DNA of 64,000 nucleotides, taken from the NCBI GenBank assembly GCA_012970285.1, contig JIBW01000002.1, positions 1,116,001-1,180,000 of the forward strand, in the 5' to 3' direction. Below are positions 34,385-44,035 of the stretch, one piece after another. The position numbers and the translations under genes are program-made. The notes beneath the pieces are model-generated. The model searched no databases. It saw only the letters and a program-made list of their open reading frames with translations, and was not told the origin of the DNA. The stretch is from Bacillaceae bacterium JMAK1. GTDB taxonomy: Bacteria > Bacillota > Bacilli > Bacillales > Marinococcaceae. The first letter of the stretch is position 1; each line of letters begins with the position of its first letter.

Positions 34385-36463
34385 TCAAGAAGGTAAAACG
34401 AGGGCTTGGAACTGTGCAAAGCGACTGATCTCCAATGAAAGACCTTGCATTTGCGCCAAACGATTTTGTTTTAACTGATTGTCATCACTCATAACCATTA
34501 TACCTTCGAAGTAACGGTGAATTACCGGAGCGAGCTTTTCTAGTTCTTCGAAAGAACTTGAAACCTGACCACTTTCAAGCTTTGCACCGAGTGCGTCTTT
34601 TAATGAAACATAAGCATCATACAGTTCACGTTCTTCATCCTTTTCGAACAAAGCAACATCAACGTTCGCTGGTCCTTCTTGTTTCTTGGCAATGTTGTTC
34701 ACACGACTTAACGCTTCTGTGATGTCTTTTAGACGCTTCGTGCCGTGAAGCTCTTGTAAAACATCTGCTTTGTCAAACAGCACATCAATTCGTCCGAATG
34801 GAGATACGAGGATCGCTTCAATAATATCATAAGAAATGCCTCGTTCTTCAAGCGCTGCCTTGAAGCGAAGTTTGAAAAACTCATCCAAGTCATCCTTTAA
34901 CGTTTCGCTCTCTGATGAATACGCGGCTGCATCTGAAATTCCAACAGCATAATCACGCAACGATTCGTACGTAAAGGAAAGCTTAAAGTGACGAGCAACA
35001 TTTACAATTGCTGCTGCTTGCCTTCTTAGACCGTAAGGGTCTTGTGAACCTGTTGGCTTAAGACCAATCGCGAAAGAACTCGTAATTGTATCTAACTTAT
35101 CCGCAACGCTGACAAGTGCACTTTCGACAACTGTCGGCAAGTCATCACCAACAAAGCGTGGCAAATAATGTTCCCGAATCGCTGTTGTTACCGATTCATT
35201 CTCTCCGAGTCGATTCGCATAATCACTGCCCATCAGGCCCTGCAACTCGGGAAATTCATCGACCATGTTCGTAGATAAATCGATCTTTAAGAGTTCAGCT
35301 GCACGTGTAGCGTTTGATACTACATTGTCTTGTTCACCAAGTTCAGTGGATAGTTTGTCAACCAATTGCTTCGTACGCACACTCTTCTCTTTGATCGTTC
35401 CGATCTTCTCATGTTCTACAATAACGTCCATACGTGAAACTAACGTCTCAAGAGACTGCTTTTGATCTTCTTTATAGAAGAACACACCATCAGAAAGTCG
35501 CGCTCGAAGCACTTTTTCGTTACCTCGGCGAATGTTTTCCAAATGACGGTGGTCACCATTTCGAACCGTAATAAAGTACGGAAGCAATTCACCTGCTTGA
35601 CTGTGTATAGCAAAATAACGTTGATGCTCACGCATTGATGTGATTAACACTTCATCTGGAAGCTGCAAAAACTCTTCTGAGAATGAACCGAACAAAGCTG
35701 TCGGATATTCAACCAAGTTCGTGACTTCCTGAAGTAAGCCTTCCTCAACGTCAACGTTCCAATTATGCTCTTCTTCTAGTAAGCCGATCTGGTGTCGAAT
35801 GGCATCTTGGCGTTTCATTGGGTTAACGATGACATACTCGCTCAAAAGCTTTTCTTCAAACTCATCGGCGCGCTCAACTTCAATCGTCTCTCCTAAAAAG
35901 CGATGACCCTCCGTCGTTCTGCCAGCTTTAATACCCGCTACACTTCCATCAACGACCGCGTCTCCGTACAATGCAACGAGCCAATGAATAGGTCTTACAT
36001 ATCTCGTTTTGTTCGAACCCCAACGCATGCTCTTCGGAAAAGGAATGTTTAAAAACAGCGGAAATGTTTCTTTTAACAAATCAATCGTTTTCACGCCACT
36101 TACTTTTTTCACTGCATACACGTACGTTCCTTGCTCGGTCTCTTCAACGGTCAGGTCTTCAACATCTAAACCTTTCCCTTTAGCAAAGCCAATTGCAGCT
36201 TTTGTCCATTCACCGTTCTCGTCTTTAGCAATTGATACTGCAGGGCCTCTTGATTTTTCTACAGCATCTGGCTGCTCTTCAGATAAATTATCAACCGTAA
36301 CGCCAAAACGTCTCGGAGTCGAAAATCCTTGCAACTGATCGTAATCTAAACGATTATCTTTTAGCCACGTACGAACATTTGCTTCAAATGTATTACGTGC
36401 AAGATCAACAAATTGTGCCGGAATTTCCTCAACGCCTAACTCAAGTACTAATGCCTTACCCAT
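34385..36463 (-). CDS. glyS: Glycyl-tRNA synthetase beta subunit
   Basis: Large subunit of the alpha2beta2 enzyme that charges tRNA-Gly. 692 residues, the usual length, opening with LVLELGVEEIPAQFVD and containing the family phrases PKSMRWGSN, HRFLG, DFEGLQGL-like EFPELQGLMGSDYA and KPTGSQDPYGLRR. The HD-like core and anticodon-binding C-terminus (DALSRVNNI-like region near 585) are present. The GGGGGAAG SD is inside the end of glyQ, so expression is coupled; both are under the T-box upstream of glyQ. Confidence 0.97.
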   Translation of the reverse strand: MGKALVLELGVEEIPAQFVDLARNTFEANVRTWLKDNRLDYDQLQGFSTPRRFGVTVDNLSEEQPDAVEKSRGPAVSIAKDENGEWTKAAIGFAKGKGLDVEDLTVEETEQGTYVYAVKKVSGVKTIDLLKETFPLFLNIPFPKSMRWGSNKTRYVRPIHWLVALYGDAVVDGSVAGIKAGRTTEGHRFLGETIEVERADEFEEKLLSEYVIVNPMKRQDAIRHQIGLLEEEHNWNVDVEEGLLQEVTNLVEYPTALFGSFSEEFLQLPDEVLITSMREHQRYFAIHSQAGELLPYFITVRNGDHRHLENIRRGNEKVLRARLSDGVFFYKEDQKQSLETLVSRMDVIVEHEKIGTIKEKSVRTKQLVDKLSTELGEQDNVVSNATRAAELLKIDLSTNMVDEFPELQGLMGSDYANRLGENESVTTAIREHYLPRFVGDDLPTVVESALVSVADKLDTITSSFAIGLKPTGSQDPYGLRRQAAAIVNVARHFKLSFTYESLRDYAVGISDAAAYSSESETLKDDLDEFFKLRFKAALEERGISYDIIEAILVSPFGRIDVLFDKADVLQELHGTKRLKDITEALSRVNNIAKKQEGPANVDVALFEKDEERELYDAYVSLKDALGAKLESGQVSSSFEELEKLAPVIHRYFEGIMVMSDDNQLKQNRLAQMQGLSLEISRFAQFQALVLPS

Positions 36464-36465
36464 CG

Positions 36466-37353
36466 TTACGCTTCCCCCTTTTTCTTTTCTTTTAGTAGTG
36501 GGAATCCTAAACGTTCACGTTCAGCATAATGAATGGATGCACATTTTCTAGCAAGGTTTCTCACTCTTCTAATGTATCCTGTTCGTTCAGTTACTGAAAT
36601 TGCACCACCCGCGTCAAGCAGGTTAAACGTATGTGAACACTTTAAAATATAGTCATAAGCCGGAAAAACGAGGTTTTTCTCTAAGGCAATCCCTGCTTCT
36701 TTTTCGTATGTTACAAACAACTTCTGAAGCATATCGTGGTCGGCTACTTCAAACGTATACGTTGAATGCTCATACTCTGGTTGATAGAAGATATCGCGAT
36801 ACGTATAGCCCGCTTCCCACTCTAAATCAAACACGTTTTCTTTGTCTTGAATATAAGAACAAAGTCGTTCTAACCCGTACGTTAATTCAACTGCGACCGG
36901 ATCCGCATCAAGTCCTCCTACTTGTTGGAAGTACGTGAATTGCGTAATCTCCATTCCGTCAAGCCACACTTCCCAACCAAGTCCCCAAGCGTTTAGCGTT
37001 GCATCTTCCCAGTTGTCTTCAACAAATCGAATGTCATGCTCTAACGGATCAATACCGAGCGCCTTTAAGCTTTCAAGGTACAACTCTTGAATGTTTGGAG
37101 GTGACGGTTTCATAATTACTTGGAATTGATGATGCTGATAAAGACGATTCGGGTTGTCTCCATACCTGCCGTCTGATGGTCGTCTTGACGGCTCTACATA
37201 AGCCGCATTCCACGGCTCGGGTCCTATGCTTCGTAAAAATGTCATTGGGTTCATCGTACCTGCACCTTTTTCAACATCGTACGGTTGCATAATAAAACAG
37301 TTTTGATCAGCCCAAAACGATTGTAATTTAAGAATGACTTGTTGAACATTCAT
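36466..37353 (-). CDS. glyQ: Glycyl-tRNA synthetase alpha subunit
   Basis: Class II catalytic subunit for glycine activation. 295 residues. Signatures: [25 protein letters not shown] (split by family as motif 1 region), [36 protein letters not shown] in two adjacent parts, and [19 protein letters not shown]. Short basic tail LKEKKKGEA. First gene of glyQS, preceded by a T-box riboswitch and a strong promoter. Confidence 0.97.
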   Translation of the reverse strand: MNVQQVILKLQSFWADQNCFIMQPYDVEKGAGTMNPMTFLRSIGPEPWNAAYVEPSRRPSDGRYGDNPNRLYQHHQFQVIMKPSPPNIQELYLESLKALGIDPLEHDIRFVEDNWEDATLNAWGLGWEVWLDGMEITQFTYFQQVGGLDADPVAVELTYGLERLCSYIQDKENVFDLEWEAGYTYRDIFYQPEYEHSTYTFEVADHDMLQKLFVTYEKEAGIALEKNLVFPAYDYILKCSHTFNLLDAGGAISVTERTGYIRRVRNLARKCASIHYAERERLGFPLLKEKKKGEA

Positions 37354-37391
37354 GAGTTTAATCCCTACCCTTTCTTCATCTACGTAAAAGC

Positions 37392-37600
37392 AAAAAACGC
37401 CCCTAGCTCAATAATTGAGCTAGGGACGATTAGTAACCGCGGTTCCACCCTAATTGTGCATATTGCACCACTTAAGTTCCATTCACTCAAAAGTTCCTTC
37501 CACAGTTATCGCTACGTGGCTTCCACTTCCCCACGCTCGCTAAAAACGACAAGTCTCTGTGTACTCCTCTTTATCATCGTGAACTATGTAGTTAGTCGTA
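37392..37600 (-). promoter_or_regulatory. T-box riboswitch controlling glyQS
   Basis: The T-box sequence AGGGTGGAACCGCGG is at 37452-37438. A terminator hairpin CGTCCCTAGCTCA/TGAGCTAGGGGCG with TTTTTT follows (37428-37392). The upstream part contains a long stem I with AGGAGTA near its base and GTGGAAGCCAC in its upper part. At about 200 nt there is little room for stems II and IIA/B, like the short glyQS T-box of B. subtilis. Uncharged tRNA-Gly should prevent termination. I could not place the specifier codon with certainty. Confidence 0.93.
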
Positions 37601-37606
37601 AAAATT

Positions 37607-37635
37607 ATCATACATAAAAAATCAAAGACTGTCAA
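37607..37635 (-). promoter_or_regulatory. SigA promoter of the glyQS T-box transcript
   Basis: Minus-strand TTGACA, 17-bp spacer, TATGAT, directly before the T-box. Confidence 0.88.
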
Positions 37636-37649
37636 CTCTATGCAACAAG

Positions 37650-38408
37650 CTACTTAGGTAGATCAGGGTTCCAATTCACCCATTGATCTAAAAAGCGCTT
37701 CGTCTTCAAATTCAAACCTGCATAAGACTCATAATACCCATCAATCACAGTCTTTAAAGCATTTTTATTACGGTCGTTCAAGGCAAGCTGGCCGAGTTGG
37801 TCTGGCTTTACGTAATAGAGCATACGTAACCACTTTACTTGTTTATCATCAAGTGAATAACGATACGGATCGATCTCCATACAATGATGACATAGAAATC
37901 CCGCTTCACGAACTGAAAATGAGAACGTACCCGACGTTCTTCCGCAGTTCACGCATGCGTCCAATTGTGGACGTATGCCTAACAAATGCGTCATTTTCAA
38001 TTCAAATAACATCTTAATGACGTCTGGATCATCACCGTCTCTTAATCGACCTAGCATCGATAGAATGAGCGAAAATGTAGCTGGGCTTGGCACATGCTCT
38101 TCTGTAGCCGCATCAAGCAACTCTAATAAATACGCAGCATACGCCCCTTTATCTAAATTCTCACGCAAATGACGGAACGATTGGATCATTTCCCCTTGTG
38201 ACAACGTGCTCATGCTTTGGCGATAATAAAACGTAAAATACGCATATGCATAAGGTTGAGCAATTGCAGTAAACTGGCTCTTTGGTTTCTTTGCGCCCTT
38301 TGCCATTAAAGCAATTTTCCCGCGCTCTTTCGTGTACACTTTTACAATGACATGGGATTCGCCATACGGAATGGTCCGTATGACGATCCCTTCGCTTTTG
38401 TCTAACAT
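37650..38408 (-). CDS. recO: DNA repair protein RecO
   Basis: Recombination mediator that loads RecA with RecF and RecR and anneals SSB-coated DNA. 252 residues: N-terminal OB fold (GIVIRTIPYGESHVIVKVYT), a helical middle, and a zinc finger with CVNCG (near 151) and CHHC (near 173). It lies 22 bases after yqzL, as in B. subtilis. Confidence 0.95.
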   Translation of the reverse strand: MLDKSEGIVIRTIPYGESHVIVKVYTKERGKIALMAKGAKKPKSQFTAIAQPYAYAYFTFYYRQSMSTLSQGEMIQSFRHLRENLDKGAYAAYLLELLDAATEEHVPSPATFSLILSMLGRLRDGDDPDVIKMLFELKMTHLLGIRPQLDACVNCGRTSGTFSFSVREAGFLCHHCMEIDPYRYSLDDKQVKWLRMLYYVKPDQLGQLALNDRNKNALKTVIDGYYESYAGLNLKTKRFLDQWVNWNPDLPK

Positions 38409-38430
38409 TTCGTCGCATCTTCCTCAGTGA

Positions 38431-38559
38431 TCATTCACTATCTTGTTCTTCTATCTCAAGTAAACGTTCGTCTCCATCATCAACACATTCATTTTCTTTA
38501 TGCAATAGGTACGAATCTAAATTCCCGGTTAAAGAAAATAACTTCCAATAACTCAACAT
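38431..38559 (-). CDS. yqzL: YqzL-like small protein
   Basis: A 42-codon gene read directly from the sequence: it begins MLSYWKLFSLTGNLDSYLL and ends EIEEQDSE. The W-x-x-F-x-x-TGNxDxYLL pattern matches the B. subtilis protein YqzL, which sits in the same place between era and recO. The SD AAAGGGG lies about 8 bases before the ATG. The C-terminus is acidic. Function unknown. Confidence 0.82.
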   Translation of the reverse strand: MLSYWKLFSLTGNLDSYLLHKENECVDDGDERLLEIEEQDSE

Positions 38560-38692
38560 AAGAAAGCACCCCTTTTAAAGTAACATATGTTTAGAATGAG
38601 CATAAGTGCAATTCTTCATAAGTAGTAATACTTGGGTTATTACCCTCTATATGACCTTTATAATCGTTATGTTGACTATAAGTTGTCCAACG

Positions 38693-38728
38693 AAAAAAAA
38701 CAATGGCTTCGAGTAGATCACCATTGTT
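38693..38728 (-). terminator. Terminator after era
   Basis: Minus-strand AACAATGG and CCATTGTT form an 8-bp stem with a 14-base loop, followed by a run of T. It separates the era gene series from yqzL-recO. Confidence 0.85.
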
Positions 38729-38762
38729 TCGAGTAAATCTTATTCTTTTTGCATTATATTCC

Positions 38763-39668
38763 CTATTCTCGATTCGAATAGCCTTGTTCATTCAAAAATC
38801 GCGCTTTATTCCGCCAATCTTTTTGCACTTTTACCCACAGCTCGAGAAATACGTCTGTCCCGAGCAACTTGCGAATATCTTTTCGTGCTTCTTGTCCAAC
38901 TTGCTTTAACATTGCCCCACGCTTCCCAATGATAATTCCTTTTTGGGAATTCCGTTCAACGACAATCGTCGCTTGTACATACGTTTTCCGGTCGGGACGT
39001 TCCTTTACTTGATCAATCACAACCGCCACACTGTGAGGAATCTCATCACGTGTATGATAAAGAACTTTCTCACGAACAAGTTCCGCAATAATGAATCGTT
39101 CCGGATGGTCAGTAATTTGCTCATCTGGATAATATTGAGGACCTTCTGGCATATACTTGACAAGGTTTTCCACTAAGACTTGAACATTTTCCCCTTCTAA
39201 AGCTGAAATCGGAATAATTTCTTTAAAATCATAGTGGTGACGATACTCTTCGATGCGTTCAAGCAATTGTTCTGGATGTACTTTATCGATTTTGTTCATC
39301 ACTAGAAATACTGGCGTCTTAACCCCTTTTAATGAATTAAGAATAAACTCTTCACCTTTGCCAAAGCGTTCCGATACATCAATAAAGAATAAGACGACGT
39401 CGACTTCTTTTAGTGTATCTAACGCTTGATTTACCATAAACTCACCAAGCTTATGCTTTGGCTTGTGTACTCCTGGTGTATCTAGAAATACGAGTTGCTC
39501 GTTATCCGTCGTATACACAGCCTGGATCTTGTTACGTGTTGTTTGGGGCTTATCACTCATAATTGCGATCTTTTGTCCGATCACTTGATTTAGTAATGTA
39601 GATTTTCCTGCATTAGGTCTACCGATTAACGACACAAACCCTGATTTAAATTGATTATTTTTGTTCAT
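38763..39668 (-). CDS. era: GTPase Era
   Basis: Ribosome-assembly GTPase that binds the 3' end of 16S rRNA. About 301 residues: G1 [10 protein letters not shown]3 DTPG in [10 protein letters not shown]4 NKID, G5 SALEG, and a C-terminal KH domain with [15 protein letters not shown]. The frame is open to 39734, but GCAGGAG lies before the ATG at 39668, which gives the normal length. It overlaps the end of cdd by 14 bases. Confidence 0.97.
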   Translation of the reverse strand: MNKNNQFKSGFVSLIGRPNAGKSTLLNQVIGQKIAIMSDKPQTTRNKIQAVYTTDNEQLVFLDTPGVHKPKHKLGEFMVNQALDTLKEVDVVLFFIDVSERFGKGEEFILNSLKGVKTPVFLVMNKIDKVHPEQLLERIEEYRHHYDFKEIIPISALEGENVQVLVENLVKYMPEGPQYYPDEQITDHPERFIIAELVREKVLYHTRDEIPHSVAVVIDQVKERPDRKTYVQATIVVERNSQKGIIIGKRGAMLKQVGQEARKDIRKLLGTDVFLELWVKVQKDWRNKARFLNEQGYSNRE

Positions 39669-40056
39669 CCATATCTCCTGCTTCAAATGCACCTGGCAAT
39701 AATTGTTGAATCGTAACCGTGCGCTTTTCTCCATTTACGTTGGCGAGAATAACCTCTCCATCTTGCTCCATAAATTCAGCAATCACTTGGCGACAAGCTC
39801 CGCACGGCGAAACCGGTCCTTTCGTATCCGCTGTTACATAAAGTTTTTTGATTTTCCGATGCCCTTCCGACATCGCTTTGAAAATGGCCGTTCGTTCGGC
39901 ACAATTCGTCAATCCATAAGACGCATTCTCAATGTTACACCCGCTGTATAATGTACCATCTTCCGTTTCAAGACTTGCACCTACTTGAAATGTGGAATAA
40001 GGGACGTAAGCATGTGATCTTGCTTTTTCAGCGAGTTGTTGTAATTGGTTCGTCAA
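39655..40056 (-). CDS. cdd: Cytidine deaminase
   Basis: Pyrimidine-salvage enzyme that converts cytidine to uridine. 133 residues with the zinc and catalytic motifs NCAERTAIF (Cys and catalytic Glu) and PCGACRQ (two Cys), plus ENASYGL. The TTG at 40056 has GAGGAGGAG about 6 bases upstream and gives the family N-terminus ([20 protein letters not shown]). It is chosen over the ATG at 40083. Between dgkA and era, as in B. subtilis. Confidence 0.95.
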   Translation of the reverse strand: MTNQLQQLAEKARSHAYVPYSTFQVGASLETEDGTLYSGCNIENASYGLTNCAERTAIFKAMSEGHRKIKKLYVTADTKGPVSPCGACRQVIAEFMEQDGEVILANVNGEKRTVTIQQLLPGAFEAGDMDEQK

Positions 40057-40070
40057 TGTGTGCTCCTCCT

Positions 40071-40463
40071 CTATGAGAACCATTGCAATAGTGGTTCAAA
40101 AAATATAATAATGCCGACGACGACAGCAATCATGCTAAAAATAAGAACAGCCGATGCTGCAACATCTTTTGCAATTCCTGCAAGTGGGTGATAATCACTT
40201 GAGACAAGGTCAACGAGTCGTTCAATTGCCGTATTGACCATTTCCAGGGCAATCACTCCACCGATAACAATCATTAAAATCGCCCAACGTAGTGGTGATA
40301 ATTCTACCATTAGACCAAACACAATAATTAAAAACGATACACCTAAGTGGATTTGCATGTTCTGTTCGTGACGAAGTACATAGTACAATCCTTGAAAGGC
40401 GTATACAAAAGAATGTAGTAACCTGCGAAAGCCTTTACGTTTACGCTTCTCTCCCCAACCCAT
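40071..40463 (-). CDS. dgkA: Undecaprenol / diacylglycerol kinase family protein
   Basis: Small integral membrane kinase; in Bacillus this family phosphorylates undecaprenol for cell-wall lipid carrier supply. 130 residues with three membrane helices. Key motif EMVNTAIERLVDLV and the following KDVAASAVLI form the active site. The basic N-terminus (EKRKRKGFRRLLHS) faces the cytoplasm. It starts inside the 3' end of ybeY (23-base overlap) and is followed by cdd. Confidence 0.93.
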   Translation of the reverse strand: MGWGEKRKRKGFRRLLHSFVYAFQGLYYVLRHEQNMQIHLGVSFLIIVFGLMVELSPLRWAILMIVIGGVIALEMVNTAIERLVDLVSSDYHPLAGIAKDVAASAVLIFSMIAVVVGIIIFFEPLLQWFS

Positions 40464-40899
40464 AAGCGCTTAACAGTTCCTCCTGCAACGTAAACATTTC
40501 ACGTTCTTCTTCTTCATCCATATGGTCATATCCAAGTAAATGCAATAGACCATGCACGCTTAAGAACGCTAGTTCACGCTCAATTGAATGCTCATATTCT
40601 TCAGCTTGCTCTTTCATTCGCTCTACACAAATGACAATATCTCCAAGTACATGCTCATCTCCTGGCATTTGTTCATCATCATTAAGTGCAAACGATAATA
40701 CGTCTGTTACAGCATCTTTATTCCGATAATCCCGATTAAGTTCTTGGATTCGATCTTCATGCACGAACACCAACGAACATTCCGTAATCTCATTTAGATC
40801 AAGACGCTTAATCGAGAACATGATGACGTTTTTCACGAGCTCAATTCTCTCATCGCTTAACGTATTTGATTCATCAATAACATCAATGTTTTCACTCAT
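40441..40899 (-). CDS. ybeY: Endoribonuclease YbeY (rRNA maturation)
   Basis: Metal-dependent RNase needed for 16S rRNA 3' maturation and ribosome quality control. 152 residues with the zinc signature HGLLHLLGYDH (three His, near 117-127) and the upstream phrases LNRDYRNKDAVTDVLSF and LGDIVI. It overlaps the end of pgpH by 4 bases (ATGA) and the start of dgkA. Confidence 0.96.
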   Translation of the reverse strand: MSENIDVIDESNTLSDERIELVKNVIMFSIKRLDLNEITECSLVFVHEDRIQELNRDYRNKDAVTDVLSFALNDDEQMPGDEHVLGDIVICVERMKEQAEEYEHSIERELAFLSVHGLLHLLGYDHMDEEEEREMFTLQEELLSAYGLGREA

Positions 40900-43040
40900 T
40901 TTTCCTTTACTTCTCCTTGCTCATCGTCTGGGTATTCAATTCTTGAATGAAAGGTTCCTTTTAACGTCTCACACATTGAATCTGCTACGATAGCTAACTC
41001 TTTTAATGTAATATCGCACTCATTAAATTGCTGGTCAACAAGGCGATCGCGAATGATCGCATCAACGAGGTTCCGAATTTTTTCTTCTGTTGGATTAGGC
41101 ATCGAACGAACTGCAGCTTCAACGCTATCTGCAATCCCGATAATCGCCGATTCTTTAAATTGTGCCCGTGGTCCAGGATATCGATACTCTGACTCTATAG
41201 GTTCTTTGCCTTGTTCTTTCGCCTTATGATAGAAGAACTTCAGCAAGGTTGTACCGTGGTGCTCCTTCGCGATATCAACGATCTCTTTCGGGAAGTTGTG
41301 CTTTTCAAGTATCTTTGCACCATCGTACGGGTGATCAATAATAATTTGTTTACTTCGCTCTGGAGGCAGTCGGTCATGCGGATTCTCAATTTGCATTTGA
41401 TTTTCGATAAAGTACATCGGGTTTTTCGTTTTTCCTAAGTCGTGATAATAGGCACCCACACGAGCAAGTAGACCATTTGCACCAATTGCTTCTGAAGCAG
41501 CTTCAGAAAGATTAGCAACCATAACACTATGATGATATGTCCCTGGCGCCTCAAGTAAAATCTTACGTAGCAACGGCTGGTTTGCATTCGTTAATTCAAT
41601 CAGTTTCGTTTTCGATAATATATTAAAGCCTGTTTCAAAAAACGGCAAGAGACCTAGCGACAAAATCGCTGATAAAAAGCCTGAGAGTACCGCAAAGCTC
41701 ACTTCATTGCCATACGTTTGAAAAACAACTTGTTGATTGTTCATCATATGAAGCAACGTAACGGCTAAACCGTTAATTAGCGCTACGAAAATGCCCGCTT
41801 GCAATACTTTTGATATGCGCGGTTGCTTCCCGATGAAGAACACGCCCGCAAATCCACTTAAAATCGCGTAGATTAAGAAGGAAGAATGAAACGAACTTGC
41901 AGCTGCATGACTAAAAATGATGCTTCCAGTAATCGCGAACAACGTTGCAGAAAAGAGTGCGACCCGGTAATTAATCAATTGCGCAAGCAACATTGGTCCT
42001 AGTGCCATCGGCGTTAACCACATCACACCTGTTAGATCGAACCGAATGATTAAGCTTTGTAAATTCATAATGACGAGCATCACGACAAACACAATCACAT
42101 ATAAAAGCAAATGCTTATTACTATTATGGATTGGGGCACTCGTCTGCATCATATACAGTTGCAGTAAAAGTAAAAGAAGACCTACAAATATGAACAACCC
42201 TATGTATGGATACAAAGACGTACTATCATCAAGCAACCCAACGATCCGCATTTGTTCATAAGCTTCTGGACCGATTACTTCTCCTTCTTGAGCAAGAAGT
42301 TGCCCTTCTCGAATTAACACTGGATCGACTTCACTAACTGCAAGTTCCACTTGCTCATTTGTTGCTTCATCATCATAAATATAATTTGCAGTAACAAGAG
42401 ACGTCGTCATTTCAGACACAGCACTTTGCATTCGGCTACTCGTAATTGAACGAGACACCCGCTCTTCTGCCTCTTCACGCGCTGTCGGAACTTGATCAAC
42501 AGAAATCCCGTCATTCATAACTTCAAAGATTGCATTTCTAGCCACATCTCTAGCCGTTCTTAATTCTTGACTAGAGGATGTTAAGAGCGTCTCAATCGTT
42601 GTAGTAGAAATCGATTGATCAACGTTTTCACTTAGTGCATCTTGCATGTATTCAACTTGTTCCTCGAGTCCAGGAGGCTCGTCTTGCTCCTCGCCATCTT
42701 CAGATTCTTCTTCCATCTCTGATTGAAGAGTGGCCGCCAAGTCAAACATTGCATTCAATTTGTCTGTTTGCGTCGTTGCATAATGCGTTTGAAGCGTATA
42801 AACGGGATCAATGGTTGCGACCGCTTCTCGTCTTCGTTCTGCTGTTTGTTCTTCGTGTTCCATCGTAATAGGAGAACGGATGTCTTGTGGAGCTGGTTCG
42901 GATAGTGAGATGTCCAATTGCTCAGGTACAACATTGTTAAATGTTGATACGTAAAGAAGAACCCCGAGTAACAGAAACAACCCTAGTCGAATGTAACGAT
43001 TGTTAAGAGCAGTCTGCTTTTTGTTGGTTTTCTGCGACAC
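40896..43040 (-). CDS. pgpH: 7TM-HD phosphodiesterase PgpH (YqfF)
   Basis: Membrane c-di-AMP phosphodiesterase. 714 residues: N-terminal helix, a large extracytoplasmic 7TMR-HDED domain rich in Glu, seven membrane helices (about 270-460), then a cytoplasmic HD domain with HHSVMVANL, the HD pair in AYYHDLGKTKNP, and DHPYDGAKILEKH plus EHHGTT. It starts at GTG 43040 with GGAGGAG about 9 bases upstream. Lies between phoH and ybeY, as in B. subtilis. Confidence 0.95.
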   Translation of the reverse strand: MSQKTNKKQTALNNRYIRLGLFLLLGVLLYVSTFNNVVPEQLDISLSEPAPQDIRSPITMEHEEQTAERRREAVATIDPVYTLQTHYATTQTDKLNAMFDLAATLQSEMEEESEDGEEQDEPPGLEEQVEYMQDALSENVDQSISTTTIETLLTSSSQELRTARDVARNAIFEVMNDGISVDQVPTAREEAEERVSRSITSSRMQSAVSEMTTSLVTANYIYDDEATNEQVELAVSEVDPVLIREGQLLAQEGEVIGPEAYEQMRIVGLLDDSTSLYPYIGLFIFVGLLLLLLQLYMMQTSAPIHNSNKHLLLYVIVFVVMLVIMNLQSLIIRFDLTGVMWLTPMALGPMLLAQLINYRVALFSATLFAITGSIIFSHAAASSFHSSFLIYAILSGFAGVFFIGKQPRISKVLQAGIFVALINGLAVTLLHMMNNQQVVFQTYGNEVSFAVLSGFLSAILSLGLLPFFETGFNILSKTKLIELTNANQPLLRKILLEAPGTYHHSVMVANLSEAASEAIGANGLLARVGAYYHDLGKTKNPMYFIENQMQIENPHDRLPPERSKQIIIDHPYDGAKILEKHNFPKEIVDIAKEHHGTTLLKFFYHKAKEQGKEPIESEYRYPGPRAQFKESAIIGIADSVEAAVRSMPNPTEEKIRNLVDAIIRDRLVDQQFNECDITLKELAIVADSMCETLKGTFHSRIEYPDDEQGEVKEK

Positions 43041-43061
43041 GGCGATTCTCCTCCATTCGCC

Positions 43062-44030
43062 TTATAATGACGATTCTTCATTAGTGTCATAGGCTTCAAG
43101 AATACGCTTAACAAGTGTATGACGGACAACATCTGCACCTTCAAGGTATATAAAGCTGATTCCTTTTACGTGTCCAAGAATGTCTTTCGCAATTCCCAAG
43201 CCGGACTTCTTACCTTTTGGCAAATCAATTTGTGTAAGGTCACCATTAACGATCATTTTGGAACCGAAGCCGAGACGAGTGAGGAACATCTTCATCTGCT
43301 CAGGGGTCGTATTTTGAGCTTCATCTAAGATCACAAACGCATCATCTAACGTACGACCACGCATATAAGCAAGAGGTGCAACCTCAATCGTCCCTCTTTC
43401 CATTAACCTTGCTGTATGCTCTGTACCAAAGATGTCATGAAGCGCATCATAGAGCGGACGTAAATACGGATCGACTTTCTCTTTCAAATCTCCAGGTAAG
43501 AAACCTAAGTTCTCACCCGCTTCAACGGCAGGTCTCGTCAAAACAATCCGCTCTACTTGTCCAGCTTTCAAAGCACTTACAGCCATGACGACTGCCAAAT
43601 ACGTTTTACCAGTACCCGCAGGACCGATTCCAAAGATTAGATCGTGATTACGAATTGCGCTTACATACTTTTGTTGTCCGAGTGTTTTCACGACGATCGG
43701 TTTGCCTTTTGCATTAATCGCAATCGTTTCCTGATACATATGGTTTAACTTATCTAACTGCTTATCTTCGTCTAATTGCAATGCATAAATTACATCCCGC
43801 TCACTAATGAGCGTTCCTTGTCGAAGTAACGACAAGAGCTTCAAAAAGACGCGTTCAATTCGATTGATATATTCTTCCTTGCCAGTGACAACGAGCGCTT
43901 CGCCCCTCGTCACAATGGAAACACCAAGTAGCTCTTCTGCCCGTTTAAGATGTGTGTCATTCGGACCGAACAAAGTTTGCAATTCTGTTGAATCTTCTAC
44001 GTGCAAATCAATGACTTTTCGTTCTGTCAA
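43062..44030 (-). CDS. phoH: PhoH-like ATPase
   Basis: Cytosolic P-loop ATPase, probably RNA-associated. About 322 residues: Walker A GPAGTGKTYLAV (near 135), Walker B VILDEAQNT (near 235), and ARMED-like phrases PAVEAGENLGFLPGDL and NGDLTQIDLP. The first possible start, TTG 44039, has AAGGAG only one base away. The TTG at 44030 has it 10 bases away and is preferred. It directly follows yqfD and precedes pgpH. Confidence 0.94.
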   Translation of the reverse strand: MTERKVIDLHVEDSTELQTLFGPNDTHLKRAEELLGVSIVTRGEALVVTGKEEYINRIERVFLKLLSLLRQGTLISERDVIYALQLDEDKQLDKLNHMYQETIAINAKGKPIVVKTLGQQKYVSAIRNHDLIFGIGPAGTGKTYLAVVMAVSALKAGQVERIVLTRPAVEAGENLGFLPGDLKEKVDPYLRPLYDALHDIFGTEHTARLMERGTIEVAPLAYMRGRTLDDAFVILDEAQNTTPEQMKMFLTRLGFGSKMIVNGDLTQIDLPKGKKSGLGIAKDILGHVKGISFIYLEGADVVRHTLVKRILEAYDTNEESSL

Positions 44031-44035
44031 ATTAC

